Below, piece after piece: positions 1-9,415 of a stretch of DNA of 64,000 bases; the stretch's first letter is position 1; every line of letters starts with the position of its first letter. This DNA is from Bacteroidetes bacterium GWF2_33_38 (lineage in GTDB: Bacteria > Bacteroidota > Bacteroidia > Bacteroidales > GWF2-33-38), in assembly GCA_001769505.1 (NCBI GenBank), contig MEOF01000043.1, positions 50,057 to 114,056 on the forward strand. Direction: 5' to 3'. The notes under the pieces are model-generated. The model made no database searches. It was not told the origin of the DNA and saw only the letters and a program-made list of their open reading frames with translations. The position numbers were made by a program, and so were the translations under genes.

Positions 1-1
1 T

Positions 2-2017
2 AGAGAAGTTAAATCAGTATTTGTTGCTGGCGATTTTAATGGTTGGAGTGCAACGCAAACGCCATTGAATTTTAAAGATGGTATTTGGAAAGCAGACTTA
101 AAATTATATCCCGGACGTTTTTCGTATAGAATTGTTGTTGATGGAGATTGGATTCTTGATCCAGCAAACAAAGATACTGTAAGTAATAATATGGGAGGAG
201 TTAACTCGGTTCTCACGGTTGGTGATGTTCAAAACGAAAATGCTCCTAAACTTTGGTTGCATTCTACCGATGGAAATACCATTTTGGTTTCGTATGACAA
301 AAAGCCTGACCAAATTTTTGTTCTTTGGGATAATTATCAATTGGTAAATAGGTTAGTTATTATTGATGAAGATAATAAGTTGATTCGTTTTCCAATACCT
401 GAAAATGCTACTCAAGTTGACCGTTCGTTTATGCGAGTATTTTCGTTCAATGCTAGCGGAGCATCAAATGATTTAATGATTCCATTAAAAGGTCAGCAAG
501 TTGTTAAAACTGCCGCTGATTTGAATAGAAAAGATTATGAAGCTTCGATACTTTATTTCTTGTTGGTTGATAGATTTAATAATGGCGACAAATCAATCGA
601 TAAGCCGATAAACGACCCTGAAGTTCACGAAAGAGCAAATTACCATGGTGGTGATATAAAAGGAATTTTAGATAAACTTAAGTCGGGATATTTCAAGGAA
701 CTTGGAATAAACACTATCTGGTTATCGCCAATTGCTCAAAATCCTGAAAAAGCTTACAAAGAATATCCAAAACCAAATCGTAAATTTTCTGGTTATCATG
801 GATATTGGCCTATTTCTTCGACCGAAATTGATTATCGTTTTGGAAACGAAGCTGTTTTCACAGAATTAATTAACGAAGCTCATAATCAGAATGTTAATGT
901 GATTCTTGATTATGTAGCGAATCACGTACACGAAAATCACCCAATAATAAAAGCAAACCCAAGTTGGGCTACCAATATGATGTTACCCGATGGAACTCCA
1001 AATATCAGAATTTGGGACGCACAACGCCTCACAACTTGGTTCGATTCGTTTTTGCCAACCTTGGATTATTCAAAGCCTGAGGTTGTAGATACGATGACCA
1101 GTTTTGCAGTACAATGGATTAGAAAATATAATCTCGACGGATTTCGTCACGATGCCACTAAACACATTCCTGAAGTGTTTTGGCGTTCGTTGACTAAAAA
1201 GCTTAAAAAGGAAGTAATTTTTCCTCAAAATAATCGACTACTTCAAATTGGCGAAACTTTTGGAAGTCGCGAATTAATTGGTAGTTATGTTGGCTCAGGG
1301 ATGCTCGATGCTCAGTTCGATTTTAACCTTTATTTCGATGCTCGTTCGGTATTTGCTATAGATAAAGAACCGTTTACAAAACTCGAAACATCATTGAAAG
1401 AATCTTTCCTTTTTTATGGAAATCATCATTTGATGGGAAATGTTACGGGAAATCATGATATTGCTCGCTTTATTTCATATGCTAGTGGAGCCTTGTCGTT
1501 TGAAGAAGATGATAAAGAAGCAGGTTGGAGTCGAGATATAAAAGTTGAAAATCCGATTGGATACGCTAAACTGAAAATGCTCGATGCGTTTATTATGACA
1601 ATACCTGGAATACCTGTAATCTATTACGGCGATGAAATTGGAATGCCTGGTGCAAATGACCCTGATAATCGTCGAATGATGAAATTCGATAATTTAACCA
1701 ACGACGAAAAAGGTGTTAAGGAAATGGTTAAAAAGTTAACAGAGTTTAGAAAAAATAATTTGGCTTTGACCTATGGCGATTTTCAAACCCTATTGGTTAC
1801 CGATAAGCAATACGCATTTGTTAGAAAATATTTCGATAATGTTGTGGTAGTTGTTTTTAATAAAAGTGAGAAAACAGAAAAAGTTGAAATCACGCTTTCC
1901 GAAACTTTTGTAGGAGATAATGCAACTGCTTTGTTTGGAACAAAAATTTCTAAATCAGACAACAAAATCAATTTGAGTTTAAGCAAATATTCTTTCGAAA
2001 TAATAACCATAAAATAA
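2..2017 (+). CDS. GH13 alpha-amylase-family glycoside hydrolase, 5' partial
   Basis: The reading frame is open from base 2, so the start lies left of the window. An internal TTG at 65 is not the real start, because the 21 codons before it encode a typical early-set/CBM48-like strand (VFVAGDFNGWS). The catalytic barrel follows. GH13 region I (DYVANH) is at 908-925. Region II (GFRHDATKH) is at 1139-1165 with the nucleophile Asp codon at 1151. The acid/base Glu codon is at 1253, and region IV (NHD) has its Asp codon at 1457. All three catalytic acids are present, so it is probably active on alpha-glucans (neopullulanase, cyclomaltodextrinase or alpha-amylase type; specificity not assignable). 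A beta-sandwich C-terminal domain ends the protein. Seven bases separate it from a second GH13 gene, so they are likely co-transcribed. Secretion cannot be judged without the N-terminus. Confidence 0.9.
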   Translation, partial: REVKSVFVAGDFNGWSATQTPLNFKDGIWKADLKLYPGRFSYRIVVDGDWILDPANKDTVSNNMGGVNSVLTVGDVQNENAPKLWLHSTDGNTILVSYDKKPDQIFVLWDNYQLVNRLVIIDEDNKLIRFPIPENATQVDRSFMRVFSFNASGASNDLMIPLKGQQVVKTAADLNRKDYEASILYFLLVDRFNNGDKSIDKPINDPEVHERANYHGGDIKGILDKLKSGYFKELGINTIWLSPIAQNPEKAYKEYPKPNRKFSGYHGYWPISSTEIDYRFGNEAVFTELINEAHNQNVNVILDYVANHVHENHPIIKANPSWATNMMLPDGTPNIRIWDAQRLTTWFDSFLPTLDYSKPEVVDTMTSFAVQWIRKYNLDGFRHDATKHIPEVFWRSLTKKLKKEVIFPQNNRLLQIGETFGSRELIGSYVGSGMLDAQFDFNLYFDARSVFAIDKEPFTKLETSLKESFLFYGNHHLMGNVTGNHDIARFISYASGALSFEEDDKEAGWSRDIKVENPIGYAKLKMLDAFIMTIPGIPVIYYGDEIGMPGANDPDNRRMMKFDNLTNDEKGVKEMVKKLTEFRKNNLALTYGDFQTLLVTDKQYAFVRKYFDNVVVVVFNKSEKTEKVEITLSETFVGDNATALFGTKISKSDNKINLSLSKYSFEIITIK

Positions 2018-2024
2018 GCTGGAT

Positions 2025-3395
2025 ATGAAAATTATAAAGTTAGGAATCGTACTTTTTGTTATTGTTGCAATTTTTGGAGCATGCAATAATTCTCAAACAG
2101 TTCAAAATGAGCAACAGTCAGATTCTACACAATTGGTTCACCCTAAGTGGAGTTATAATGCGACTATTTACGAAGTCAATGTTCGACAATTTACCGAAGC
2201 GGGAACATTTAAGGCTTTCGAAGAACATTTACCACGATTAAAAGCAATGGGAGTTGATATTATTTGGATAATGCCGATTCATCCTATTGGAGAAAAAGAA
2301 CGTAAAGGCTCTTTAGGTAGCTATTATTCAGTAAAAGATTACAAAGGTGTTAATCCTGAATTTGGAACAATGGAAGATTTTAAACAATTGGTAAATAAAA
2401 TTCATGAATTGGGAATGTATGTTATTTTAGATTGGGTTGCAAATCACACTGCATGGGATAATGCTTGGGTTAGTGAGCATCCCGAATGGTACACAAAAGA
2501 TTCCTTAGGAAAAATGGTTTCTCCTTTCGATTGGACTGATGTCGCCGACTTAAATTATGACGAAAAAGGATTGCACGAAGCAATGATTGATGCCTTGAAA
2601 TTTTGGATTACCGATGCCAATATTGATGGATATCGTTGCGATGTAGCAGAACTTGTTCCGGTAGAATTTTGGAACGAAGCTCGCACCGAATTAGATAAAA
2701 TAAAACCTGTTTTTATGCTTGCCGAAGCCGATAAAGCCGATCTGCAAACAAAAGCTTTTGATATGACTTATGGATGGGAATTCCATTTTATTATGAATGA
2801 TGTTGCACAAGGAAAAAAGAAAATTAAAGATATTAACGAATATTTTGAACGAGAAAAAACGAAGTATAAAGCTGACGATTTTCGTATGCAATTTACCTCT
2901 AATCATGACGAAAATTCGTGGAAAGGAACTGAATTTACACGATTGGGAGGAGGATACAAAACTTTTGCTGTAATGGCAGCAACCATTCCGGGAATGCCTT
3001 TGATTTATAATGGACAAGAAGCTGAAATGGATAAAATGCTCCGTTTTTTTGAAAAAGATACGATTTTCTGGGATAAAAAACCTCTCGAACAATTTTATAC
3101 AAAACTTATGACCCTAAAACATAACAACAAAGCATTGTGGAATGGCGAAAGAGGTGGCGAAATGAAATTGATTTCGAATTCGGCTGATTCGGTAGTATAT
3201 TCTTTTGCAAGAGTTAAAGACGAAAATTCCGTTCTTGTTTTTCTGAATTTATCGGCAACACCGACAAAAGTAAGCTTTAAAACAAACGATTTTAAAGGAG
3301 AATACACTGATTTATTTACTGATGCTAAAACTAATATATTAGATCAACTCGAAATTTCATTAACTCCTTGGGAGTACAAAGTCTTGAGTAAATAA
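2025..3395 (+). CDS. GH13 alpha-amylase-type lipoprotein
   Basis: The protein has 456 residues and is predicted to hydrolyse alpha-1,4-glucans outside the cytoplasm. The N-terminus is a lipoprotein signal with lipobox IFGAC (Cys20), followed by a Gln/Ser/Asn-rich linker. The GH13 motifs are complete: DWVANH begins at Asp136, GYRCD has nucleophile Asp206, LAEAD has acid/base Glu234, and NHDE has Asp295. A short C-terminal beta domain ends in EYKVLSK. It starts 7 bases after the preceding GH13 gene, which suggests one operon for starch or glycogen breakdown. No SusC/SusD-type genes are visible here, but the operon may begin left of the window. The family call is secure; substrate and product range are not. 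Confidence 0.9.
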   Translation: MKIIKLGIVLFVIVAIFGACNNSQTVQNEQQSDSTQLVHPKWSYNATIYEVNVRQFTEAGTFKAFEEHLPRLKAMGVDIIWIMPIHPIGEKERKGSLGSYYSVKDYKGVNPEFGTMEDFKQLVNKIHELGMYVILDWVANHTAWDNAWVSEHPEWYTKDSLGKMVSPFDWTDVADLNYDEKGLHEAMIDALKFWITDANIDGYRCDVAELVPVEFWNEARTELDKIKPVFMLAEADKADLQTKAFDMTYGWEFHFIMNDVAQGKKKIKDINEYFEREKTKYKADDFRMQFTSNHDENSWKGTEFTRLGGGYKTFAVMAATIPGMPLIYNGQEAEMDKMLRFFEKDTIFWDKKPLEQFYTKLMTLKHNNKALWNGERGGEMKLISNSADSVVYSFARVKDENSVLVFLNLSATPTKVSFKTNDFKGEYTDLFTDAKTNILDQLEISLTPWEYKVLSK

Positions 3396-3417
3396 TTCAA
3401 CACTCTTTTTTGAACTA

Positions 3418-3915
3418 TTAATTATCTTTTGGAAGGTTATTTTCGAGTACATTTCCAGTTTCATCCCAAACAATGCTACCGATAAAAAGACCATTGTTAT
3501 ATACGGCTGATTTTTTCTTTTGTCCGTTTTGAAAATACCAAGTTGATTTTCCATGCAGTTCGTCATTTTCGTACTTTGATTCTGACTGCAAATGACCATT
3601 TTTAAACCAATAGGTTGTTAAACCGTGCTTTTTATCGTTCACATAATTGCTTTCTCGCTTTTTTTTCCCTTCTTGATACCACCAAACCCAAAGCCCCTCT
3701 TTTTTCCCTTCTTTATAATTTCCTTCCATTCCTTTTTTCCCATTTTCGTATTTTTCAACGCATAATCCCGTAAATGGCTCACTCGTACCATTTTTATACA
3801 TTAAACCTTCAATCAGCGTTAAATTATTGGGTGAAACTTGAGAAAAAGAAGAAAAACCAATAATTAAAAGTATTGTTAAGAAAAAAAACGAATATAAATT
3901 TTTGACTATCAACAT
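3418..3915 (-). CDS. Secreted MORN-repeat-variant protein (YwqK-like)
   Basis: The protein has 165 residues with a signal peptide (about residues 1-26, ending SSFSQ). At least four short tandem repeats follow, of the kind 'NG..., G.W..Y..GK...', for example YKEGKKEGLWVWWYQEGK, FKNGHLQSESKY and FQNGQKKKSAVYNNG. This is the MORN-repeat variant usually annotated as YwqK antitoxin-like. In Bacteroidota such secreted copies are common and normally have no toxin partner; none is adjacent here. The cellular role is unknown. It converges on the upstream amylase gene with a 22-base gap and lies downstream of the transporter gene, separated from it by a strong terminator. Confidence 0.75.
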   Translation of the reverse strand: MLIVKNLYSFFFLTILLIIGFSSFSQVSPNNLTLIEGLMYKNGTSEPFTGLCVEKYENGKKGMEGNYKEGKKEGLWVWWYQEGKKKRESNYVNDKKHGLTTYWFKNGHLQSESKYENDELHGKSTWYFQNGQKKKSAVYNNGLFIGSIVWDETGNVLENNLPKDN

Positions 3916-3942
3916 AAAAAATTAATACGACAATAATTATAC

Positions 3943-3967
3943 AAAAAAAGGGCAATGCCCTTTTTTT
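3943..3967 (-). terminator. Intrinsic terminator after the POT transporter gene
   Basis: A perfect inverted repeat, seven A, GGGC, AAT, GCCC, seven T, starts three bases beyond the stop of the minus-strand transporter gene. The GC core flanked by A and T tracts can terminate in both directions. Its position suits the transporter transcript. Confidence 0.85.
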
Positions 3968-3969
3968 AT

Positions 3970-5490
3970 TTATTTAGCAACTCTTTCGAGCCATTTTATC
4001 ATAAATAACATGGTAAACATTGATATTGCAGTTGCAATTACAAAAATTCCCCAAGTCATCCAAATAGGAATTTGTTCGTATAAAACAGCACCAATAAATA
4101 ATAAACCATTCCCTAAAGCTGTAGCACCCAGCCATCCACCTTGCATCATTCCTTGATATTGAGGAGGGGCAACTTTCGAAACAAAGGAAATTCCCATTGG
4201 ACTAATAAATAATTCGGCTACAGTTAAAATAAAATATGTCCCTAATAATAAAAAAGGAGTTACTCTAGATGCTTCGTCAAGCGGCATACCTCCTGATTGT
4301 GGATTAATTGTTTCAAACAATGGTAAACCAAAAGAGCCTAAAACCATAACAACAAAACCTAAAGATGCAATTCCCATTCCAATAGCAATTTTTTTAGGAG
4401 TTGATGGCTCCATATTTCTGCCGCGTAACCAACCAAATAATCCAACAACAATTGGAGTTAAAAACACAACAAAAAATGGATTCATTGATTGGAAAATTTC
4501 AGCTGAAAAACTCCAAGAACCAAATTTTAATAAAGTGTAATCTCTTGCGAAAAATGTCAATGATAATCCATTCTGATGAAATGAAAACCAGAAGAAAATA
4601 ACAATACCAAATACAGCCAATAAAGCATACATCCGTTGCTTAATTTCATTTGCTTCCATTTTTATTTCGTCGGTAATTTCACCAACTTTAGTGGTTTTCC
4701 TAGGATTCGGAAAATTCTTTTTATTTTTCACGAAAACTAACAACGAAATAATCATAGCAATAATTGCAATTCCAAAAGCATAATGAAATCCTGTGTTAAA
4801 TACGTTCAAATAATTATTTGAAAAAGTAGTTAAATCGGAAACAGGTATTCCTGATGCTTTATCTGCCATTGCTTGAAACGAAGTTTGTGCTTTTTCAGAA
4901 ATGGAATCATTTAAAAATGAATGACACATTGCTGGTAAATCTGCATCATAACTTAATTGATTTTTTCCTAACCACCAATTTCTGATTCCAACAGCAGTAA
5001 AAGGTGCGAAAATTGCTCCTATATTTATAAACATATAGAACAACGAAAATCCAGAATCTCTTAATTTTCCATATTCCTTATTATCATACATTTGTCCGAC
5101 TAATGCTTGTAAGTTTCCTTTAAAAAGACCATTTCCAAAAGCAATTACAAATAATCCGACAACTGTTATCGATAAATATAATGGAATACTTGAAACAGGA
5201 GTTGGGGTTGGAAAAGCTAAAATTACGTAGCCTAAAGCCATTAATATTAATCCAGTTAAAATAGTTCCTTTATAATTTTGAATCCTATCTGCAATAATTC
5301 CTCCGATTAATGCTAAAATATAGATTGAAAAATAGAACGCCCCGTAAATAATTCCTGCATTTTGTCCGTCAAGTCCGAATTTAGCTTGTAAAAACAATAC
5401 TAAAATAGCCATCATGGTATAAAAACCAAAGCGTTCTCCCATGTTTGCAAAAGCTGCTGCCAATAATCCTTTTGGTTGTCCTTTAAACAT
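3970..5490 (-). CDS. POT/PTR2-family peptide MFS transporter
   Basis: The protein has 506 residues from the ATG at 5490. A 28-residue upstream extension in the same frame lacks family similarity and crosses the probable promoter. It is a polytopic inner-membrane protein of the proton-coupled oligopeptide transporter family: N-terminal GERFGFYTMMAILVLF, GAFYFSIYILALIGGIIADR in the helix 2-3 region, and FALYMF-like GFSLFYMFINIGAIFAPF. Like many bacterial family members it has a large insertion with extra hydrophobic helices and a long polar loop (about residues 190-320). The first acidic residue of the ExxER signature is replaced: the sequence reads N16-M-G-E19-R20. Expected function is uptake of di- and tripeptides, but substrate and coupling are unproven. 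Confidence 0.85.
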   Translation of the reverse strand: MFKGQPKGLLAAAFANMGERFGFYTMMAILVLFLQAKFGLDGQNAGIIYGAFYFSIYILALIGGIIADRIQNYKGTILTGLILMALGYVILAFPTPTPVSSIPLYLSITVVGLFVIAFGNGLFKGNLQALVGQMYDNKEYGKLRDSGFSLFYMFINIGAIFAPFTAVGIRNWWLGKNQLSYDADLPAMCHSFLNDSISEKAQTSFQAMADKASGIPVSDLTTFSNNYLNVFNTGFHYAFGIAIIAMIISLLVFVKNKKNFPNPRKTTKVGEITDEIKMEANEIKQRMYALLAVFGIVIFFWFSFHQNGLSLTFFARDYTLLKFGSWSFSAEIFQSMNPFFVVFLTPIVVGLFGWLRGRNMEPSTPKKIAIGMGIASLGFVVMVLGSFGLPLFETINPQSGGMPLDEASRVTPFLLLGTYFILTVAELFISPMGISFVSKVAPPQYQGMMQGGWLGATALGNGLLFIGAVLYEQIPIWMTWGIFVIATAISMFTMLFMIKWLERVAK

Positions 5491-5520
5491 AATTTTGTTT
5501 TTTTTATTTAGAATTTGAGA

Positions 5521-5528
5521 CAAATATA
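5521..5528 (-). promoter_or_regulatory. Candidate -7 element for the POT transporter gene
   Basis: On the minus strand the sequence reads TATATTTG, an exact match to the Bacteroidota -7 consensus TAnnTTTG. It lies 30 bases upstream of the chosen ATG. No good -33 TTTG is present at the usual spacing, so support is partial. It also argues against the longer start at 5574. Confidence 0.4.
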
Positions 5529-5612
5529 TTAAAAGTTTTTTTATAAGTAATATATTCGCAATTAAGCTAATCAAAAAAGTGAAATATTAAGTCCTTTTGA
5601 ACTCATTTTAAC

Positions 5613-5641
5613 TTTGAATCCTTGTGATTTTTTTAAATTTA
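5613..5641 (+). promoter_or_regulatory. Candidate promoter of the helicase gene
   Basis: TTTG at 5613-5616 is followed after 17 bases by TAAATTTA, a one-mismatch form of TAnnTTTG, at 5634-5641. The ATG of the helicase gene lies 13 bases further. The motif is common in AT-rich DNA, so this is a weak call. Confidence 0.35.
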
Positions 5642-5654
5642 AATATGTAACGAA

Positions 5655-7925
5655 ATGAATTTCAACGATAACCTCGACGCCCTAACCACAATTCGATTTG
5701 TAAATGGAACAAATCGTTCAATTTTTCTTACCGGAAAAGCTGGAACTGGAAAAACAACTTTGCTTCGAAATATTGTTCAAAACACTCACAAAAACACAAT
5801 AATTGTTGCTCCAACAGGAATTGCAGCGTTAAATGCTGGCGGAGTTACCATTCACTCAATGTTTCAAGTTCCGTTTGGAGCTTTTGTTCCTGCAACAAAT
5901 TTATTGGATTTACAAACTGCTAGCTTTCAAATTCATACATTAAATCAATTACCTAAAAAAGTTCAATTAAATTCGGCAAAACGAAATATGATTTTGCAAC
6001 TCGAACTTTTAATTATTGATGAAGTTAGTATGTTGCGTGCCGATTTGTTGGATGCAATTGACACAATTTTGCGATACGTTCGCCGAAAACGAAATCAAGC
6101 ATTTGGCGGAGTTCAAGTTTTGTTTATTGGCGATATGTTGCAACTTCCTCCAATTGTGAAAGACGATGAATGGAATTATTTGAAGCAATTTTACAAAAGC
6201 ATGTACTTTTTTGATGCTCAAGTATTTGCCGAACAAAAACCTATTGTAATTGAACTCGGGAAAATTTATCGCCAAAGCGATTTGCAATTCGTTTCAATCT
6301 TGAATAATTTGCGAAATAATGTTTTTGAACCCGAAGATATTCGAGTTTTGAATTCGCATTATCAACCAAATTTCAAAAAATCGGAGAAAGATTCATACAT
6401 TTTTTTAACCACTCACAATAGAAAAGCCGATGCAATAAATTCTGATGAATTGCGAAAATTGAAATCGGAAACTTTTACTTACAAAGCCGAAATTCGTGAT
6501 GAATTTCCCGAACATATTTATCCAATTGAATATTCGATGGAATTGAAAGAAGGTTCGCAAATTATGTTCATCAAAAATGATTATTCGGGCGGACAAAATT
6601 ATTACAACGGAAAAATTGGAAAAATTCACAAACTAACGTCTGATTCTGTTCAAGTAATTTTCTCGGAAACTGGAAATATTGTAAATGTTGACAAATATAC
6701 TTGGGAAAATAAACGTTTCGTTTTGAACAAAACCACAGGTTTAATTGAAGAAACAACAAACGGAACTTTCACGCATTTTCCTTTGAAATTGGCTTGGGCT
6801 GTTACGGTTCACAAAAGTCAAGGTTTGACATTTAAACAAGCCATAATTGATGTTTCAGAAGCTTTTGCACCAGGTCAAATTTATGTTGCACTTTCTCGAT
6901 TAGAATCGCTCGAAGGTTTGGTTTTATCTGAAAAAATTATTGCCAAAGCTCCGGAGCAATCGGCTCGTTTACTGAATTTTACAAATCGAAAATTAGAACA
7001 AATTGATTTGGATAAAGAATATAATCAATCGGCTGTTGAATATTTGCATTCGGTTGTGTTGGAATCATTCGATTTGCACAGTTTGAAACAAGAATTTTTG
7101 TATCATTTAGAATCTTACGATAAAGATGAAAATAGGTCGGCAAAACAATCATTTTTTGAACAAGCAAAAGAAATTAATATAAAATTGCTTCCAATTATTG
7201 AAGTTGCGGAAAAATTTCAAAAACAACTTTCACAAATTATTGTAAATAAAGGAACTAACGAACAATTAAAAGATAGAATTAAATCTGCAATTAATTATTT
7301 TGAACCATTAATTCAAGAAATTTCAAAAGATATTTTTGCAATAATTTCCGAAATTGACGGAGTTCGTGGAGTGAAACAATACAACAATGAATTGAGAAAT
7401 TTAGAATCTTTGTTTTTTAACCGATTGCAAAAAATGAAAAAAGCAATGCTTTTAATTGATGCAATTATAAATAATTCAAATATTAAGAAAGAAAATTTGT
7501 TGCCACAAGCCTTGGTAAACGAACGTCAAGACTTAACTGCTGTAAAAGCAAAATCAAAAAGACCAAAAAAAGCAAAAGAGCAAAAAATTAAAATTCCAAA
7601 AGCTGAAAAGCGAGAAAGCAAAGAAGTTACATTTGAATTATATTCGCAAGGAAAAAATATTAAAGAAATTGTCTCGGAACGAGGTTTATCAGCTATGACA
7701 ATTGAACTTCACTTATCGTATTTTGTTGCCGAAGGCTTAATTGATGTGAGTGAATTTGTTGAAAAACAAAAACTTAAAACCATAACAAATAAAATTAAAG
7801 AACTAAAAACCAAATCGTTAAAGGAAATTAAAGAAAGCTTAAGCGATGATTTTTCTTACACTGAAATTAAATTTGCAATGGCTCATTTAGAGTTTTCGGG
7901 ACAATTGTATAACGAAGTTATTTAA
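5655..7925 (+). CDS. PIF1/RecD-like superfamily 1 helicase with C-terminal helix-turn-helix
   Basis: The protein has 756 residues. Walker A is GKAGTGKT (residues 27-34), Walker B is IIDEVSM (Asp122, Glu123), and the C-terminal helicase motif AVTVHKSQGLTF lies near residue 385, followed by VALSRL. This is the PIF1/RecD2-like 5'-3' DNA helicase layout. Next come a coiled-coil-rich region (about 450-620) and a Lys-rich linker. The last domain (about 640-710: ELYSQGKNIKEIVSERGLSA) is an HTH_40/RQC-type winged helix also seen at the end of RecQ helicases. The arrangement is known in Bacteroidota as an AAA-ATPase with a helix-turn-helix domain. Likely role: genome maintenance or resolution of structured DNA. 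It converges with the next gene, overlapping by 8 bases. Confidence 0.85.
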   Translation: MNFNDNLDALTTIRFVNGTNRSIFLTGKAGTGKTTLLRNIVQNTHKNTIIVAPTGIAALNAGGVTIHSMFQVPFGAFVPATNLLDLQTASFQIHTLNQLPKKVQLNSAKRNMILQLELLIIDEVSMLRADLLDAIDTILRYVRRKRNQAFGGVQVLFIGDMLQLPPIVKDDEWNYLKQFYKSMYFFDAQVFAEQKPIVIELGKIYRQSDLQFVSILNNLRNNVFEPEDIRVLNSHYQPNFKKSEKDSYIFLTTHNRKADAINSDELRKLKSETFTYKAEIRDEFPEHIYPIEYSMELKEGSQIMFIKNDYSGGQNYYNGKIGKIHKLTSDSVQVIFSETGNIVNVDKYTWENKRFVLNKTTGLIEETTNGTFTHFPLKLAWAVTVHKSQGLTFKQAIIDVSEAFAPGQIYVALSRLESLEGLVLSEKIIAKAPEQSARLLNFTNRKLEQIDLDKEYNQSAVEYLHSVVLESFDLHSLKQEFLYHLESYDKDENRSAKQSFFEQAKEINIKLLPIIEVAEKFQKQLSQIIVNKGTNEQLKDRIKSAINYFEPLIQEISKDIFAIISEIDGVRGVKQYNNELRNLESLFFNRLQKMKKAMLLIDAIINNSNIKKENLLPQALVNERQDLTAVKAKSKRPKKAKEQKIKIPKAEKRESKEVTFELYSQGKNIKEIVSERGLSAMTIELHLSYFVAEGLIDVSEFVEKQKLKTITNKIKELKTKSLKEIKESLSDDFSYTEIKFAMAHLEFSGQLYNEVI

Positions 7926-9327
7926 TCAGAACCATTTTCTTGGTGGTTTCGACTTGATTTGCTTTATATGTGTAGTAATAAACACCAGAACTCAAATCTG
8001 AAATATCGAGGTATGCTGAGTTCATTCCAATATCATAATTATCAAAATTTATCGTCATTTTTTCGTTTCCATTCAAATCATAAATCGAAATCATCCCATC
8101 TTCGGAATTTGATTTGTAAAAGTCAATAGAAGTGTAATTGGTTGCCGGGTTTGGATAATTTTGTGATAATAGAGAGTTGCTGTCAATTTCTCTATCATTA
8201 GATGAAATCAAAGAATATTTAATCTCGAATTGATAAAAATCAGAGTCTTCCAGACCGTTATATTTTTTAATTGCATCTGAGACAATTACCAAATAGTTTC
8301 CATTTTGCATCTTGGTTACACATGGATAACCATATAAGCGATAAATATTGGGTGTTGGTCGCCTAATTTTATGGAAAAGAGAAAATCCTTTTGCGTTATC
8401 AATAATATCAGAAGTTTTATTCCGATATATCCAAAATTCAGAGTCAAGATTGCTATAATTCGGATCAATTAAACCGCGGCGGTCTGATGCAATCGACCAA
8501 ATATCTTTGTGTTCATCGTTATAAAATATTAGCGGAGATGGGCAATAAAAACTATCAGCAATATTTGTTGGCATAGGCTCTGTCCAAGTTTCTCCGTAAT
8601 CATTTGATTTAACAAACAAATACGATGAACCGTAGTTTCCAACAGTATTTCGGAATAAGCCTAGCATAAGTCCATTTTCAATATAAGCAAAACTTGGCTC
8701 GCCAACACTGTATTTTAAGCTATCCAGATAATTCCATGAATATGCAATACTATCCCAATATATTCCATGTCGACTAAAGCGTGTTTCGATATAATATAAT
8801 TTACCAAAAGCATTCATGTAGCCTTTGGTTGGAACGTTTAATAGTTTGTGTGACGCACTAGAAAGTCCGATAGTATTAATAATGCTTGGTTCTGACCAAG
8901 AGTAACCATTATCATCGCTATAAATTAAATTAACATCAATGGTTGTATTATCGGTTACGTTATATCTTCTAAAAAAAACAAGTAGTCGAAACCCTTCAAC
9001 TAAACCGCCATGAACATTACGGTCATCATATTCACTTTCATAAATTGTTTCAGGTTCTGTCCAAGAAGCTCCATCGTCATACGAATATCTTTTTACAATT
9101 CGACTTGCGTTCCCAATGTGACCACCGGCAAGACCAGGGTCAAGTCTAAAAATGTGAATTATCGAACCGTCATTTAGTGTTTCCAACATTCCCTCTCCAG
9201 TATGATCTTCTCCTACCAAACTTGGTTTTAATTCAGTAACAAATGCTTCCACTTGCGAGGTGTATTGAGAAAAAGAAAAATACGACAGTAAATTTAAGAA
9301 AACTAGAATTATGATTTTTCTCATCAT
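7918..9327 (-). CDS. Secreted BNR/sialidase-like beta-propeller, T9SS type A cargo
   Basis: The protein has 469 residues with a signal peptide (about residues 1-20, ending SYFSFSQ). It carries three sialidase-type Asp-boxes: SYDDGASW (82-89), SDDNGYSW (137-144) and SNDYGETW (241-248). These mark a BNR beta-propeller. It may cleave terminal sugars such as sialic acid, but I could not identify the full Arg triad and Tyr/Glu pair, so it may only bind glycans. The last 80 residues are a T9SS type A sorting domain (NYPNPATNY, then SSGVYYY, ending TKKMVLIK), predicting export to the cell surface or medium. Either of two adjacent ATGs could be the start. Its 3' end overlaps the helicase gene by 8 bases in convergent orientation. 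Confidence 0.8.
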   Translation of the reverse strand: MMRKIIILVFLNLLSYFSFSQYTSQVEAFVTELKPSLVGEDHTGEGMLETLNDGSIIHIFRLDPGLAGGHIGNASRIVKRYSYDDGASWTEPETIYESEYDDRNVHGGLVEGFRLLVFFRRYNVTDNTTIDVNLIYSDDNGYSWSEPSIINTIGLSSASHKLLNVPTKGYMNAFGKLYYIETRFSRHGIYWDSIAYSWNYLDSLKYSVGEPSFAYIENGLMLGLFRNTVGNYGSSYLFVKSNDYGETWTEPMPTNIADSFYCPSPLIFYNDEHKDIWSIASDRRGLIDPNYSNLDSEFWIYRNKTSDIIDNAKGFSLFHKIRRPTPNIYRLYGYPCVTKMQNGNYLVIVSDAIKKYNGLEDSDFYQFEIKYSLISSNDREIDSNSLLSQNYPNPATNYTSIDFYKSNSEDGMISIYDLNGNEKMTINFDNYDIGMNSAYLDISDLSSGVYYYTYKANQVETTKKMVLIK

Positions 9328-9415
9328 GTTTGTTTATAAAAGATAGTTCTAACTTTTATGTCACAAAAATGAGAGCGAGAAGTTAAAGGGTAATTAAATT
9401 GAGATTAAAAAGAGA

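Noticed and set aside
3418..3915. Toxin-antitoxin pair based on the YwqK-type name
   Set aside because: The protein has a signal peptide and no toxin-like gene is adjacent; the family name does not establish antitoxin function.
7918..7925. Misannotated gene end because two genes overlap
   Set aside because: Both proteins end in expected terminal motifs, so the 8-base convergent overlap is real.
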